A stretch of 64,000 nucleotides of DNA from Rubrivivax sp. (GCA_020852865.1 JADYZZ010000045.1:1-64000); one strand, 5' to 3'; positions 1 to 8,659 are shown, counted from the stretch's first letter. Program-made: numbers and translations. The notes: generated by a model not told the origin, from the letters alone.

Positions 1-188
1 CGAGTAGCTAAGTGCGGAAGAGATAACCGCTGAAAGCATCTAAGCGGGAAACTCGTTCCAAGATGAGTCTTGCCGGGGCCTCGAGCCCCCTGAAGAGTCG
101 TCCGAGACCAGGACGTTGATAGGCCGGGTGTGGAAGCGCAGTAATGCGTTGAGCTGACCGGTACTAATTGCTCGTGCGGCTTGACCCT
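1..188 (+). rRNA. 23S ribosomal RNA, 3' end (partial)
   Basis: The first ~188 bases match the conserved 3' end of bacterial 23S rRNA: the stretch ending in GAGCTGACCGGTACTAATTG and then GGCTTGACCCT is the usual domain VI terminus. The gene is cut by the window's left edge. The exact 3' end (about 187-188) is by analogy with other 23S genes. The 140-base spacer to the 5S gene carries no tRNA that I can recognise; it holds a small hairpin (GCCGAC / GTCGGT, about 296-316) that could take part in 5S processing. Confidence 0.95.
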
Positions 189-328
189 ATAACTGTGACG
201 TTCGCGGCCGCAAGGCCGGTGAAGGTCTGGATGGGTTCAGGCGTTGTGCCTGGTGGTGAGCAATCGAGCTGATTCGATTCTATGGATTGGTCGTGCCGAC
301 CGGAAAAGTCGGTGCGTCGACAAGTCAA

Positions 329-443
329 GCCTGACGACCATGGCGAGGTGGTCCCACTCCTTCCCATCCCGAACAGGACAGTGAAACGCCTCTGCGCCGA
401 TGATAGTGCGGATTCCCGTGTGAAAGTAGGACATCGTCAGGCC
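329..443 (+). rRNA. 5S ribosomal RNA
   Basis: The sequence from GCCTGACGACCATGGCGAG to GACATCGTCAGGC is a complete 5S rRNA. It has the CCCATCCCGAACAGGACAGT helix/loop B region, the GATGATAGTGCGG loop and the GTGTGAAAGTAGG segment, and its first and last bases pair as the terminal helix (CCTGACGA with TCGTCAGG). It lies 140 bases downstream of the 23S end and is followed by a strong terminator, as expected for the last gene of an rrn operon. Confidence 0.96.
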
Positions 444-456
444 AATTATTCTAGAA

Positions 457-487
457 GGGCCGCGCTCGCGAGAGCGCGGCCCTTTTT
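457..487 (+). terminator. Rho-independent terminator of the rRNA operon
   Basis: A ten-base-pair GC stem (GGGCCGCGCT pairing with AGCGCGGCCC) with a six-base loop is followed directly by TTTTT. It lies 14 bases after the 5S gene and ends the rrn transcript, insulating it from the convergent minus-strand gene that stops at 534. Confidence 0.93.
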
Positions 488-533
488 CTTACCTTTTCTC
501 AGGACGCGCGGCGGGAAATAGAAGGTGCGACCC

Positions 534-1490
534 TCAGCGTGCGCCGACGCTGAGGATATCGCCGGAACGCGCCAGTTGTCCGTCGGCCTGGAGCCGATCG
601 AGGCAGGCATCGACAAGGCGCAGGGTGTTCTCGGAATCGAGAGCGAGCGCCCGGCGCCCGGCTTCCAGGACCGGTGCGGCCCTCATCCACGCGCGCAGTT
701 CGGCACGGCGCTGGTGCCGGTATTCGAGCATACGAAACATCGCAAGCGCCCGCAGCGCGTAGCTGAAGTGCTTCGCCGGTTCGCGCTCGAAGGCGGCGAG
801 GCGCTCGCGGCTGCTGCGCAAGGCGGCCGACACGTCGGTGAACGCGGGGCCATGGCCCGGGATGACGACGCGCGGCGCGAGCGACTCGATCGCGCGAAGC
901 GTCTCGCGCACGCCTGAGAATCCATCGGCCCCGGCAAGTGCCGGGAATATGATGGCGAGCCTGTCGCGCCAGAGCGCATCTCCGGCGATCAGCACCTTGC
1001 TGCGCGGCTCGAAGTACACGAGTGCGTCCGGGTCGTGTCCCGGCGTCGACCAGGCCTGCCAAGGTCTGCCGCCGAGCCGCACTTCGCTGCCCGAGCGTAC
1101 GCCGCCGGCGACCGCAAAGCGCTCGCAGCGCTGATCGGTGGCATGATAGGTGAGTTGCTTCTCGTCCCACTGCCGCACGACTTCCAGAGACACGTCGGGT
1201 ACCCAGATGCTGCTGCCGAAGCGACGGATGATCTCGGCATTGCCGCCGCAGTGGTCTGAGTGCAAGTGCGTGTTGACGACGCGCCCGAGCGCGCGGCCGC
1301 GGAGACGCTGCCGCAGCAACTCCACGGTCCGCGGCGCGTCGCGGGAGTAGCCGGTATCGACGACGGTCGCGGTTTCCAGCGGGTCGGCGGACGTGAACAG
1401 CACGCTGTTCGACGACAGCCAGTCCCGCTCGAGAACCTCGATGCCGAGCGACGCCAGCGTCGCCGTGATCTGTGCCGGCGGGTCGCTCAT
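534..1490 (-). CDS. MBL-fold metallo-hydrolase
   Basis: A 318-residue metallo-beta-lactamase-fold hydrolase. The metal-binding signature THLHSDHCG lies near residue 85, and later conserved pieces include GDALWRD and VVIPGHGPAF, the third metal-ligand region. The fold binds one or two metal ions and usually hydrolyses thioesters, lactones or phosphoesters; the substrate is not evident. The start is the ATG at 1490, whose ATGA overlaps the stop of the upstream acyl-CoA ligase gene, so the two are probably translated in a coupled way. That neighbour suggests a thioesterase-like role on acyl-CoA-related compounds, which is inference only. The C-terminal third looks like a helical extension often seen in this family. 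Confidence 0.88.
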   Translation of the reverse strand: MSDPPAQITATLASLGIEVLERDWLSSNSVLFTSADPLETATVVDTGYSRDAPRTVELLRQRLRGRALGRVVNTHLHSDHCGGNAEIIRRFGSSIWVPDVSLEVVRQWDEKQLTYHATDQRCERFAVAGGVRSGSEVRLGGRPWQAWSTPGHDPDALVYFEPRSKVLIAGDALWRDRLAIIFPALAGADGFSGVRETLRAIESLAPRVVIPGHGPAFTDVSAALRSSRERLAAFEREPAKHFSYALRALAMFRMLEYRHQRRAELRAWMRAAPVLEAGRRALALDSENTLRLVDACLDRLQADGQLARSGDILSVGAR

Positions 1491-3202
1491 GCGGTGCCGC
1501 GCAGTTCGCGGCGCAGAACCTTGCCGACATTGCTCTTGGGCAACTCGTCGCGGAACTCGATGTACTTCGGGCGCTTGTAGGCCGTGAAGTTGTCGCGACA
1601 GTAGGCAGCGATGTCGTCCTCGGCGAGCGTCGGGTCGTTCCTCACGACGAAGAGCTTGACCGCCTCGCCCGCCTTCTCGTCGGGAACGCCGATGGCAGCG
1701 CATTCCAGCACACCGGGGTGCAGGCTGACCACCTGCTCGATCTCGTTCGGATAGACGTTGAAGCCGCTCACCAGAATCATGTCCTTCTTGCGATCGACGA
1801 TGCGCACGTAGCCGCGCTCGTCCATCGTGCCGATGTCGCCGGACTTGAAGAAGCCGTCGGCCGTCATGACCTTGGCGGTCTCGTCGCTGCGGTTCCAGTA
1901 GCCGGCCATGACCTGCGGGCCGCGAATGCAGATCTCCCCGGCCACGCCGTACCCGACGTCCGCGCCGCTGTCGTCGCGGATCGCGATCTCGGTCGACGGC
2001 ACGGGCAGTCCGATGGTGCCCGTGAATTCGGGCCGGTCGAGCCGGTTGCTCGTGGCCACCGGCGAAGTCTCGGACAGCCCGTAGCCCTCGACCACCGGGC
2101 AGCCGGTGATCTCGAGCCACTTCTCTGCGGTGGCCTGCTGCACCGCCATGCCGCCGCCGTTCGAGACCACGAGACCCGAGAAGTCGAGCCGTGCGAAGGC
2201 CGGCTCGTTGGCCAGCGCGTTGAACAGCGTGTTCACCGCGGGGAACATGTTGATGCGGTACTTCTGCAGCGTGCGCACGAAGCCGGCGAAATCGCGCGGG
2301 TTCGGGATCAGCAGATTCATCGCGCCGAAGCGCGCGCCCATGAGCGCGCAGATCGTGAGCGCGAAGATGTGATAGAGCGGCAGCGCGCAGACGATCGTCA
2401 ACTGCTGCGCGCCGACGCGGTCGAGCATGGGCTTGAACCAGGCCTCGCACTGCATGATGTTGGCGACGACGTTGCGGTGCAGCAGCGTCGCGCCCTTGGA
2501 TACGCCCGTGGTACCGCCGGTGTACTGCAGGAAGGCCACATCGTCGGGGCCTACCGCCACGCGCTGCAGTGTCAGGCGGCTGCCTGCGCGCAGTGCGGCG
2601 CCAAAGCGGGTGACGCTGCGCCCGCGATCGAGCGGCAGCCGAAACTCGGGCACCATCTTGCCCAGATGGCGTGCGGCGAAGGTGTAGAAGCCCCCGCGCC
2701 AGAGACCTAGCAGATCGCCGATCGACGTCAGCAGCACATGCTGGACGGCCGTGGCATCGATGCATTCCTCGAGCGTGCCGGCGAAATTCTCGAGCACCAC
2801 GATCGCCGCTGCGCCCGAGTCCTTCAGCTGGTGCTCGAGCTCGCGCGCCGTGTACAGCGGATTCACGTTCACGACGGCGCAGCCGGCGCGCAGGATCGCG
2901 GCGATGACCACCAGGTACTGCGGCAGGTTGGGCATCATCACCGCGACGCGGCTGCCGCGCTCCAGGCCCCTGGACTGCAGCCAGGCGGCGAGTGCGGCCG
3001 CAAGGCGGTCGATGTCGCCGAACGTGAGCCGGGCGTCCATGCAGGCCAGCGCGTCGCGCCGCGCATGGCGCCCGAAGGACTCGTCGAGCAGTTCACACAG
3101 GCTGCCGTAGGCGCCGACGTCTGCCTCGGGCGGGACGCCCGGCGGGTACTCGGCGAGCCACGGGCGCTTGGAGACCGGTTCGGCTTTCAATGGGCGATGC
3201 AA
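1487..3202 (-). CDS. Long-chain fatty acid--CoA ligase-like AMP-forming enzyme
   Basis: A 571-residue ANL-superfamily adenylate-forming ligase. The P-loop-like AMP-binding motif YTGGTTGVSKGA is near residue 225, EGYGLSETSP follows, and GDIGTMDERGYV plus the C-terminal lysine region (KSNVGKVLRRELR) are intact, so the enzyme should be active. It activates a fatty acid with ATP and joins it to CoA, feeding beta-oxidation or lipid synthesis. The N-terminus (RPWLAEYPPGVPPE) resembles FadD proteins. The start used here is TTG at 3202 and lacks a clear ribosome binding site, so it is uncertain. The gene overlaps the downstream metallo-hydrolase by 4 bases and follows the beta-propeller gene by 68 bases, so all three may be one operon. 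Confidence 0.9.
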   Translation of the reverse strand: MHRPLKAEPVSKRPWLAEYPPGVPPEADVGAYGSLCELLDESFGRHARRDALACMDARLTFGDIDRLAAALAAWLQSRGLERGSRVAVMMPNLPQYLVVIAAILRAGCAVVNVNPLYTARELEHQLKDSGAAAIVVLENFAGTLEECIDATAVQHVLLTSIGDLLGLWRGGFYTFAARHLGKMVPEFRLPLDRGRSVTRFGAALRAGSRLTLQRVAVGPDDVAFLQYTGGTTGVSKGATLLHRNVVANIMQCEAWFKPMLDRVGAQQLTIVCALPLYHIFALTICALMGARFGAMNLLIPNPRDFAGFVRTLQKYRINMFPAVNTLFNALANEPAFARLDFSGLVVSNGGGMAVQQATAEKWLEITGCPVVEGYGLSETSPVATSNRLDRPEFTGTIGLPVPSTEIAIRDDSGADVGYGVAGEICIRGPQVMAGYWNRSDETAKVMTADGFFKSGDIGTMDERGYVRIVDRKKDMILVSGFNVYPNEIEQVVSLHPGVLECAAIGVPDEKAGEAVKLFVVRNDPTLAEDDIAAYCRDNFTAYKRPKYIEFRDELPKSNVGKVLRRELRGTA

Positions 3203-3270
3203 TCGGTTTGCGTTGCGCGGCGCCGACCGTGGCCCCGCGCGGCACCGCAGGGCCGGCGCGCGCGTGGAGG

Positions 3271-4374
3271 TCAGCGCCGGCGATAGCTTACCCGGTAGAC
3301 GGCGCCGGCCAGGTCGTCACTGATCAGCACGCTGCCGTCCGGCAGCGGCTGCACGTCGACCGGCCGACCCCAGGCTTTGTCGTCCAGCAGGAAGCCGCTC
3401 ACCAGCGGCTCGTACGCAATCGCCTTGTCGCCGTCCAGCCGCACCGTCATGACCCGATAACCGACCTTGCTGCTGCGGTTCCACGAGCCGTGCTCGGCGA
3501 TCAGGATCGCGCCGCGGTACGCGGGCGGGAACATGCTCCCGGTGTAGAAGCGCATACCGAGCGCGGCCACGTGCGCGCCCAGCTTCAGCACCGGCGGCGC
3601 GTAGTCGCGGCAACTGCGGCCGCGGCCGAACTCAGGGTCGAGGACCTCGCCGGCGTGGCAGTAGGGAAAGCCGAAATGCTCGCCGACGCGCGCGAGCCGG
3701 TTCAGTTCGTCGTCGGGGACGTCGTCGCCCATCAGGTCGCGGCCGTTGTCGGTGAACCAGAGCTGCTGCGAGCCGGGCTGCCAGTCGAAGCCCACGGTGT
3801 TGCGGATGCCGTAGGCCACGTCCTCCACGGCGCTGCCGTCGGCGTTCATGCGCGTGAGCTTGGCAAAGGCCTTGCCGCGGTCACAGACGTTGCACGGGGC
3901 GCCGATCGGCACGTAGAGCTTGCCGTCGGGCCCGAAGGCGATGAAGCGCCAGCCGTGGTGGCGCTCGCTCGGCAGCTTGTCGGTCAGCAGCGCCGGGGGC
4001 GGCGGATCGTCGAGGCGGTTCTCGATGTCGCGCAACACGTGGATGCGGCTCACGGCCGAGACGTAGAGATCGCCGCCGCGGAACGCCACGCCCACCGGCA
4101 TCTCCAGGCCGCTGGCGATGACGCGCACGCGATCCGCACGGCCGGCGTTGCGGCTGTCGGTGAGCGCGTAGACCTTGCCCTCGCCCATCGAGCCGACGAA
4201 GACCGTGCCTCTTGCGCCAAGCGCGAGCGCGCGGGCACGGGGGACCTGGTCCGAATAGACGGCGATCTCGAAGCCCGACGCAAGCGCCAGCCGGTCGAGA
4301 TGGATCTCGGCGCGCACGGGCAGCGCCGCCACGAGCAGCGACAACGCGAACGGCAGCAAGGAAAGCAGACGCAT
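3271..4374 (-). CDS. Sorbosone dehydrogenase-like six-bladed beta-propeller protein, secreted
   Basis: A 367-residue protein with a clear signal peptide (leucine-rich core, then LPVRA|EIH) followed by a PQQ-glucose/sorbosone dehydrogenase-type beta-propeller. Repeated blade segments include GEGKVYALTDS, GDLYVSAVSRIHVL, GPDGKLYVPIGAPCNVC and IAEHGSWNRS, the last being the hallmark of this family near the active site. It should act in the periplasm as an oxidoreductase on sugars or related alcohols; whether it binds PQQ is not shown. CNVC is a possible heme-free disulfide or metal pair; there is no CxxCH. The start ATG at 4374 has a GGAG eight bases upstream. It shares a 234-base divergent region with the drug transporter at 4609. 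Confidence 0.87.
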   Translation of the reverse strand: MRLLSLLPFALSLLVAALPVRAEIHLDRLALASGFEIAVYSDQVPRARALALGARGTVFVGSMGEGKVYALTDSRNAGRADRVRVIASGLEMPVGVAFRGGDLYVSAVSRIHVLRDIENRLDDPPPPALLTDKLPSERHHGWRFIAFGPDGKLYVPIGAPCNVCDRGKAFAKLTRMNADGSAVEDVAYGIRNTVGFDWQPGSQQLWFTDNGRDLMGDDVPDDELNRLARVGEHFGFPYCHAGEVLDPEFGRGRSCRDYAPPVLKLGAHVAALGMRFYTGSMFPPAYRGAILIAEHGSWNRSSKVGYRVMTVRLDGDKAIAYEPLVSGFLLDDKAWGRPVDVQPLPDGSVLISDDLAGAVYRVSYRRR

Positions 4375-4608
4375 GGCACGGGCTCCGCAACGGCCGGGCC
4401 CGCAAGCGTATACCGCATCTCCTGCGTGGGCGCGCTGCCGGCCTGCGGGCGCGCTGCGCCGTGCAGCCCGGCCGCGCTGATCGGCCGGCCCGGACGCGCC
4501 GGGGCACAAGGCGGGCGCCCGGGCGCCGCCTTGGCGTGCGCGGGTCGGCGCGATGGCGCAACATCGCGCCCGAAGGCGGACCGCGCCGCTCGAACCCATC
4601 ACGCCGCC
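4375..4608. promoter_or_regulatory. Divergent intergenic region
   Basis: 234 bases separate the minus-strand beta-propeller gene and the plus-strand transporter, so promoters for both must lie here. The stretch is very GC-rich with several GC inverted repeats (for example around CGGCCGCGCTGATCGGCCGG), but I see no convincing -10/-35 pair or known operator. Confidence 0.4.
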
Positions 4609-6042
4609 ATGAAGAGCACGAGCCCGACCGGATCCGACACCTATCTGCTGTGGCTGGTCGGCGTGGGCTTCTTCATGCAGACGCTCGACACCACCATCGT
4701 CAACACCGCGCTGCCGGCCATGGCCAGGAGCCTGGGTGAGAGCCCGCTGCGCATGCAGTCGGTGGTGGTGGCGTATGCGCTGACGATGGCGATGCTGATC
4801 CCTGCATCGGGCTGGCTCGCCGACCGGCTGGGCACACGGCGCGTGTACCTGAGCGCGATCGCGCTGTTCGCGCTCGGCTCGCTGCTGTGTGCGCTGTCGC
4901 AGACCCTGCCGCAGCTGGTGGCGTCGCGCGTGGTGCAAGGACTGGGCGGTGCGCTGCTGCTGCCGGTCGGGCGGCTGGCGGTGATGCGCCAGGTGCCGCG
5001 CGAGCAGTTCCTCGCGGCGATGAGCTTCGTCGCCATTCCCGGCATGGTCGGTCCGCTCGTCGGCCCCACCCTCGGCGGCTGGCTGGTGCAGGTCGCCTCC
5101 TGGCACTGGATCTTCCTGATCAACGTGCCGGTTGCGCTGGCCGGCTGGTTCGCGACCGTGCGCCATATGCCCGAGGGGCGCGGCCAGCCGGCGGGGCGCT
5201 TCGACCTCGGCGGCTATCTGATGCTGGCCTTCGGCATGGTGGCGATCTCGCTTGCGCTCGACGGGCTGTCGGATCTCGGATTGCGCCAGGCGACCGTGCT
5301 CGTGCTGATGATCTTCGGCCTGGCCAGTCTGGCCGCGTACTGGCTGCACGCGATGCGCCAGCCCGAGCCGCTCTTCGCGCCGACGTTGTTTCACGTGCCG
5401 ACGCTGTCGATCGGGCTCATCGGCAACCTGTTCGCGCGCCTGGGCAGCAGTTGCATGCCCTTCCTGATTCCGCTGCTGCTGCAGGTGAGCCTGGGCTACG
5501 CGCCGTTCGACGCCGGGCTGATGATGGTGCCTGTGGCCGCGGCCGGCATGATGTCCAAGCAGCTCGCGACGACGCTGGTGCGCTGGGCCGGCTACCGCAA
5601 GGTGCTGGTGGCGAACACGGCGCTGGTCGGACTCGCGATGGCCAGCTTCGCGGTGACGGCGCCCGCGCTGCCGGTCTGGCTGCGCGTGCTGCAACTGGCC
5701 CTGTTCGGTGCCGTCAACTCGCTGCAGTTCACCGTGATGAACACGGTCACGCTGAAGGACCTGAGCGCGGCACAGGCCTCGAGCGGCAACAGCCTGCTGT
5801 CGATGGTGCAGATGCTGGCGATGAGCATGGGCGTGGCCGCGGCCAGTGCGGTGCTCGCGGCCTTCTACGGCTACTTCGACGCGAGCGGTGCGCAGCGCAC
5901 GCTCGATGCCTTCCATGCCACCTTCGCGACGATGGGCCTGATCACGGTGGCTTCGGCGGGAATCTTCTGGCAGCTTGCACCCGACATCGAGCGCGACGCC
6001 GGTCCGCACCGGCCGGTGGAAGCCGGTGGGGCGCAGCCCTGA
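4609..6042 (+). CDS. MFS transporter, DHA2 (EmrB/MdtD-like) multidrug exporter
   Basis: A 477-residue membrane protein with about 14 hydrophobic segments, the count typical of the DHA2 drug:H+ antiporter family. Family motifs are visible: FMQTLDTTIVNTALP in helix 1 (motif D1), GWLADRLGTRRVYL (motif A, loop 2-3) and PGMVGPLVGPTLGGWLV (motif C, the antiporter signature in helix 5). It should export toxic or amphipathic compounds across the inner membrane using the proton gradient. The ATG at 4609 was chosen because TM1 begins about 12 residues later. The gene stands alone on the plus strand, 63 bases before the next transporter. MdtD is the closest named relative I recognise; the substrate is unknown. 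Confidence 0.88.
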   Translation: MKSTSPTGSDTYLLWLVGVGFFMQTLDTTIVNTALPAMARSLGESPLRMQSVVVAYALTMAMLIPASGWLADRLGTRRVYLSAIALFALGSLLCALSQTLPQLVASRVVQGLGGALLLPVGRLAVMRQVPREQFLAAMSFVAIPGMVGPLVGPTLGGWLVQVASWHWIFLINVPVALAGWFATVRHMPEGRGQPAGRFDLGGYLMLAFGMVAISLALDGLSDLGLRQATVLVLMIFGLASLAAYWLHAMRQPEPLFAPTLFHVPTLSIGLIGNLFARLGSSCMPFLIPLLLQVSLGYAPFDAGLMMVPVAAAGMMSKQLATTLVRWAGYRKVLVANTALVGLAMASFAVTAPALPVWLRVLQLALFGAVNSLQFTVMNTVTLKDLSAAQASSGNSLLSMVQMLAMSMGVAAASAVLAAFYGYFDASGAQRTLDAFHATFATMGLITVASAGIFWQLAPDIERDAGPHRPVEAGGAQP

Positions 6043-6105
6043 CGGGCGACGGACGCCGGCACCGCCCTTGCGCCGATGCGGCCCGGCCGGCATAGTGCAA
6101 CCGCC

Positions 6106-7431
6106 ATGTCCGCCCCGCTGCTGCAACGCTGGCTGAACATCCGCCGCGGCGAGGGCGGGCCGGTGCTGGTGGCCGCGCTCTTCTTCTTCTGCGTTCTGCC
6201 GGCCCTGATGATGCTCCGGCCCGCGCGTGAAGCACTGGGCATGCAGCGCGGCATGGACGCGATCCGCTGGCTCTTCGTCGGCACCGTCGTCGTCACGCTC
6301 GCGGTCAATCCGCTGTTCGGACTGCTGGTGAGCCGGCTGCGCCGCTTCGCCTTCACCGTCGCCACGTATCTGTTTTTCGCCGCCGGGCTGCTGGGCTTCT
6401 GCGTGCTGCTGGTGTTCGCTCCGGCGCAGGTCGGCCAGCACAGCGGCCAGGTGTTCTACGTCTGGTTCAGCGTCTTCAACCTGTTCGCGACGATGCTGTT
6501 CTGGGCGCTGATGGCCGACCGCTTCACGCTCGAGCAGAGCCGGCGCCTGTTCGGCGCCATCGCGGTCGGCGGCACCCTGGGTGCGATCTTCGGGCCTTGG
6601 CTGGCCAGCCTGCTGGCGCGTCCGCTCGGCACGGCGGCGCTGCTGCCGGTGGCCGCCGCTTTCCTGCTGCTGGCCCTCGCGGCAGCACGCCGGCTGGCGC
6701 GGCTGCCGGCGGCGGTGAACGTCGGCAGCCGCGACGATGCATCGCGCGGGGCAGGGCGTGCAGTCATCGGCGGCAGTGCCTGGGAGGGCCTGGGCGCGGT
6801 GACGCGCTCGCCCTATCTGCTCGCGATCTGCGCCTACGTGCTGGTCGTCGCGATCATGTCCACGCTCGTGTACTTCACGCGGCTGCAGATGGTGGCCGCG
6901 CTCGGCACCGATCTGGACCAGCGCACCACCGTCTTCGCGCGGATCGACATGATCACGCAGGCGGCGACGCTGCTGCTGCAGGCGCTGGTCGCCGGCCACC
7001 TGATGAAGAGACTCGGCTCCTCGGTCGTGCTGGCCCTGCTGCCGGCGGTCGCGGCGCTCGGCTTCCTCGGGCTGGCGATCGCCGGCTCGCTGGCTGCGCT
7101 GGTGGCGTTCGAGGCGCTGTTCCGCGCTGTGCAGCGCGGCATCATGCGCCCGGCGCGCGAGACGCTGTTCACCACCGTCTCACGCTCCGACCGCTACAAG
7201 GCCAAGGCCTTCATCGACACCTTCGTCTACCGCACCGGCGACGTCGTCGGCGCGCAGACCGAAGGGCTGCTCGGGCGGCTGGGCATGGGCCTGGCGGCGC
7301 TCGCGGCCTTCGCCGTGCCGCTGGCCCTTGCGTGGATGGCGCTCGGCCTGTGGCTGGGCTGGACGCAGCGCGCCCGGGCGGCCGGCAGCGCGGAACTGCC
7401 GCAGCAGCAGGCAACGGGAGTCGCGGCATGA
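6106..7431 (+). CDS. MFS-type transporter of the NTT/Tlc-like family
   Basis: A 441-residue polytopic membrane protein with about 12 predicted helices. The N-terminus (MMLRPAREALGM, then WLFVGTVVVTLAVNPLFG) and the central MLFWALMADRFT and RLFGAIAVGGTLGAIFGP segments match a family annotated as NTP/NTP exchange transporter-like or MFS transporter in proteobacteria. In free-living bacteria the family's substrate is not known, so ATP transport should not be assumed. The start ATG at 6106 precedes the first helix. The stop TGA (7429-7431) is embedded in the first ATGA of the 74-bp tandem repeat leading to the aldo/keto reductase, so the genes are probably cotranscribed. Confidence 0.82.
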   Translation: MSAPLLQRWLNIRRGEGGPVLVAALFFFCVLPALMMLRPAREALGMQRGMDAIRWLFVGTVVVTLAVNPLFGLLVSRLRRFAFTVATYLFFAAGLLGFCVLLVFAPAQVGQHSGQVFYVWFSVFNLFATMLFWALMADRFTLEQSRRLFGAIAVGGTLGAIFGPWLASLLARPLGTAALLPVAAAFLLLALAAARRLARLPAAVNVGSRDDASRGAGRAVIGGSAWEGLGAVTRSPYLLAICAYVLVVAIMSTLVYFTRLQMVAALGTDLDQRTTVFARIDMITQAATLLLQALVAGHLMKRLGSSVVLALLPAVAALGFLGLAIAGSLAALVAFEALFRAVQRGIMRPARETLFTTVSRSDRYKAKAFIDTFVYRTGDVVGAQTEGLLGRLGMGLAALAAFAVPLALAWMALGLWLGWTQRARAAGSAELPQQQATGVAA

Positions 7432-7505
7432 GCTCCGCACGGCCGTTCCGAAGGTGCTCATTCCCCCTCGGGGGGACAGCCCGCAGGGCCAAGGGGGCTG
7501 GATGA
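7428..7505 (+). CDS. Putative 25-residue ORF, repeat copy 1
   Basis: The first repeat unit reads as an ORF of 25 codons plus stop, with an arginine-rich peptide (contains RPFRRCSFPLGG). Its ATG overlaps the stop of the upstream transporter (ATGA at 7428) and its TGA overlaps the start of the second ORF (ATGA at 7502). A GGGAG sits seven bases upstream of the ATG. Nothing shows that the peptide is stable or functional; it may exist only to pass ribosomes on to the next gene, or be chance. Confidence 0.35.
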   Translation: MSSARPFRRCSFPLGGTARRAKGAG

Positions 7506-7575
7506 GCGCCGCACGGCCGTTCCGAAGGTGCTCATTCCCCCTCGGGGGGACAGCCCGCAGGGCCAAGGGGGCTGC
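7428..7575 (+). repeat. Two tandem copies of a 74-bp repeat
   Basis: Positions 7428-7501 and 7502-7575 are near-identical 74-base units; the clear differences are AGCTCC against AGCGCC near the start and the last base. Each begins with ATGAGC and contains a GC palindrome (CCCCCTCGGGGGG) and ends with CCAAGGGGGCTG. The next gene's ATGA follows at exactly the same spacing as the unit's own ATGA. The purine run AAGGGGG sits 4-5 bases before the following ATG in each unit and can act as a ribosome binding site. Similar GC-rich intergenic repeats are common in Burkholderiales genomes (from memory); their function is not established. Confidence 0.93.
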
Positions 7576-7579
7576 ATGA
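7502..7579 (+). CDS. Putative 25-residue ORF, repeat copy 2
   Basis: The second repeat unit encodes almost the same 25-residue peptide as copy 1, differing at about two residues. Its ATG overlaps the stop of copy 1 and its TGA (7577-7579) overlaps the ATG of the aldo/keto reductase (ATGA at 7576). An AAGGGGG run lies just upstream of each start. The chain of ATGA overlaps is directly visible; translation is inferred. Confidence 0.35.
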   Translation: MSAARPFRRCSFPLGGTARRAKGAA

Positions 7580-8541
7580 CCACGCGCAGGCATTGGCTGC
7601 AGCGCGTCGGGGCTGCGGCGGGTTCGCTGGGATTGGTGCCGATCGGCGCGCGCGCCGCGGCCCAGGATCAACCATCGACCGGCGCCTTGATCGAGCGCGC
7701 GATCCCGAAGACCGGCGAGCAGCTGCCGATCATCGGCCTGGGCAGCTCGGCCACCTTCTCGCAGCTGGCCGGTCGCGAGGACGCCGGCGCGCTGCGCGAG
7801 GTGCTGGCGCGCATGGTCGAACTCGGCGGCAGGGTGTTCGACACCGCGCCGGGCTACGGTGCATCCGAAGAGACCGCAGGACGCATCGCGCAGGAACTGG
7901 GCATCGCACCCAGGCTCTTCTGGGCGACCAAGCTCAACGCGGCGCCTTGGGGCGGCGGTACCGCCGACCTGGCGGCCGCGCGCCGGCAGATCGACGCCTC
8001 GTTCGCGCGCATCGGCAGGAGCGTGATCGACCTGATCCAGATCCACAACATGGGCGACCCGCGCACGCAGCTGCCGTTGCTGCGCGCGCTCGAGGACGAG
8101 GGTCGCGTGCGCTACATCGGCGCCACCACCACCTTCGCCCACCAGTACGAGGCGCTGCTGCACGCGATGCGCAGCGAACCGCTGGACTTCATCGGCACCA
8201 ACTACGCGATCGACGACCGCGACGCCGAACGCACGATCTTGCCGCTGGCGCAGGAGCGCGGCATCGCGGTGCTGGTCTACGCGCCGTTCGGGCGCACCCG
8301 GCTGTGGCGGCGCGTCGCCGGGCGCGGCGTGCCCGCATGGGCGGGCGAATGCGACGCCCATAGCTGGGCCCAGTTCTTCCTCAAGTTCGCTGCCAGCCAC
8401 CCGGCGGTAACGGCCGTCACTGCCGCCACCAGCCGGGCCGAGAACATGGCTGACAACATGGCCGCCGCGCGCGGCCGACTGCCCGACGAGGCGATGCGCC
8501 GACGCATGATCGCGCTGGTGGACAGCCTGCCCGCAGCGTGA
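7576..8541 (+). CDS. Aldo/keto reductase, probably Tat-exported
   Basis: A 321-residue aldo/keto reductase. The N-terminus TTRRHWLQRVGAAAG followed by a hydrophobic stretch and ARAAAQ resembles a twin-arginine signal peptide with a cleavage site near residue 26, so the enzyme would fold with NADPH in the cytoplasm and be moved to the periplasm. The catalytic tetrad can be placed: Asp and Tyr in FDTAPGYGASE, Lys in WATKLN and His in IQIHNMG. The substrate is unknown. The start ATG at 7576 is the last of three ATGs generated by the upstream tandem repeat and has AAGGGGG just before it. It is probably cotranscribed with the transporter at 6106. Confidence 0.88.
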   Translation: MTTRRHWLQRVGAAAGSLGLVPIGARAAAQDQPSTGALIERAIPKTGEQLPIIGLGSSATFSQLAGREDAGALREVLARMVELGGRVFDTAPGYGASEETAGRIAQELGIAPRLFWATKLNAAPWGGGTADLAAARRQIDASFARIGRSVIDLIQIHNMGDPRTQLPLLRALEDEGRVRYIGATTTFAHQYEALLHAMRSEPLDFIGTNYAIDDRDAERTILPLAQERGIAVLVYAPFGRTRLWRRVAGRGVPAWAGECDAHSWAQFFLKFAASHPAVTAVTAATSRAENMADNMAAARGRLPDEAMRRRMIALVDSLPAA

Positions 8542-8659
8542 GCAGGCGCCGGCTCGAATCGCCGAGGCGGTTCATGTCTTCGCGCGCAGCGCATCGAAGG
8601 CCGCGCGCGCAAGCCTGGCGACGGCCCTCGGTCGGGTTGCGCGCAGGGCTGCCTCGCGC

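Noticed and set aside
189-328. A tRNA between 23S and 5S
   Set aside because: No cloverleaf or T-loop sequence (GGTTCxANNCC) can be placed in the spacer.
3271-6999. A very long minus-strand open frame continuing through two transporter genes
   Set aside because: Only the first 367 codons (start at 4374) resemble a protein family; the rest is a chance open frame antisense to clear membrane transporters, rich in Arg, His and Gln as usual in GC-rich DNA.
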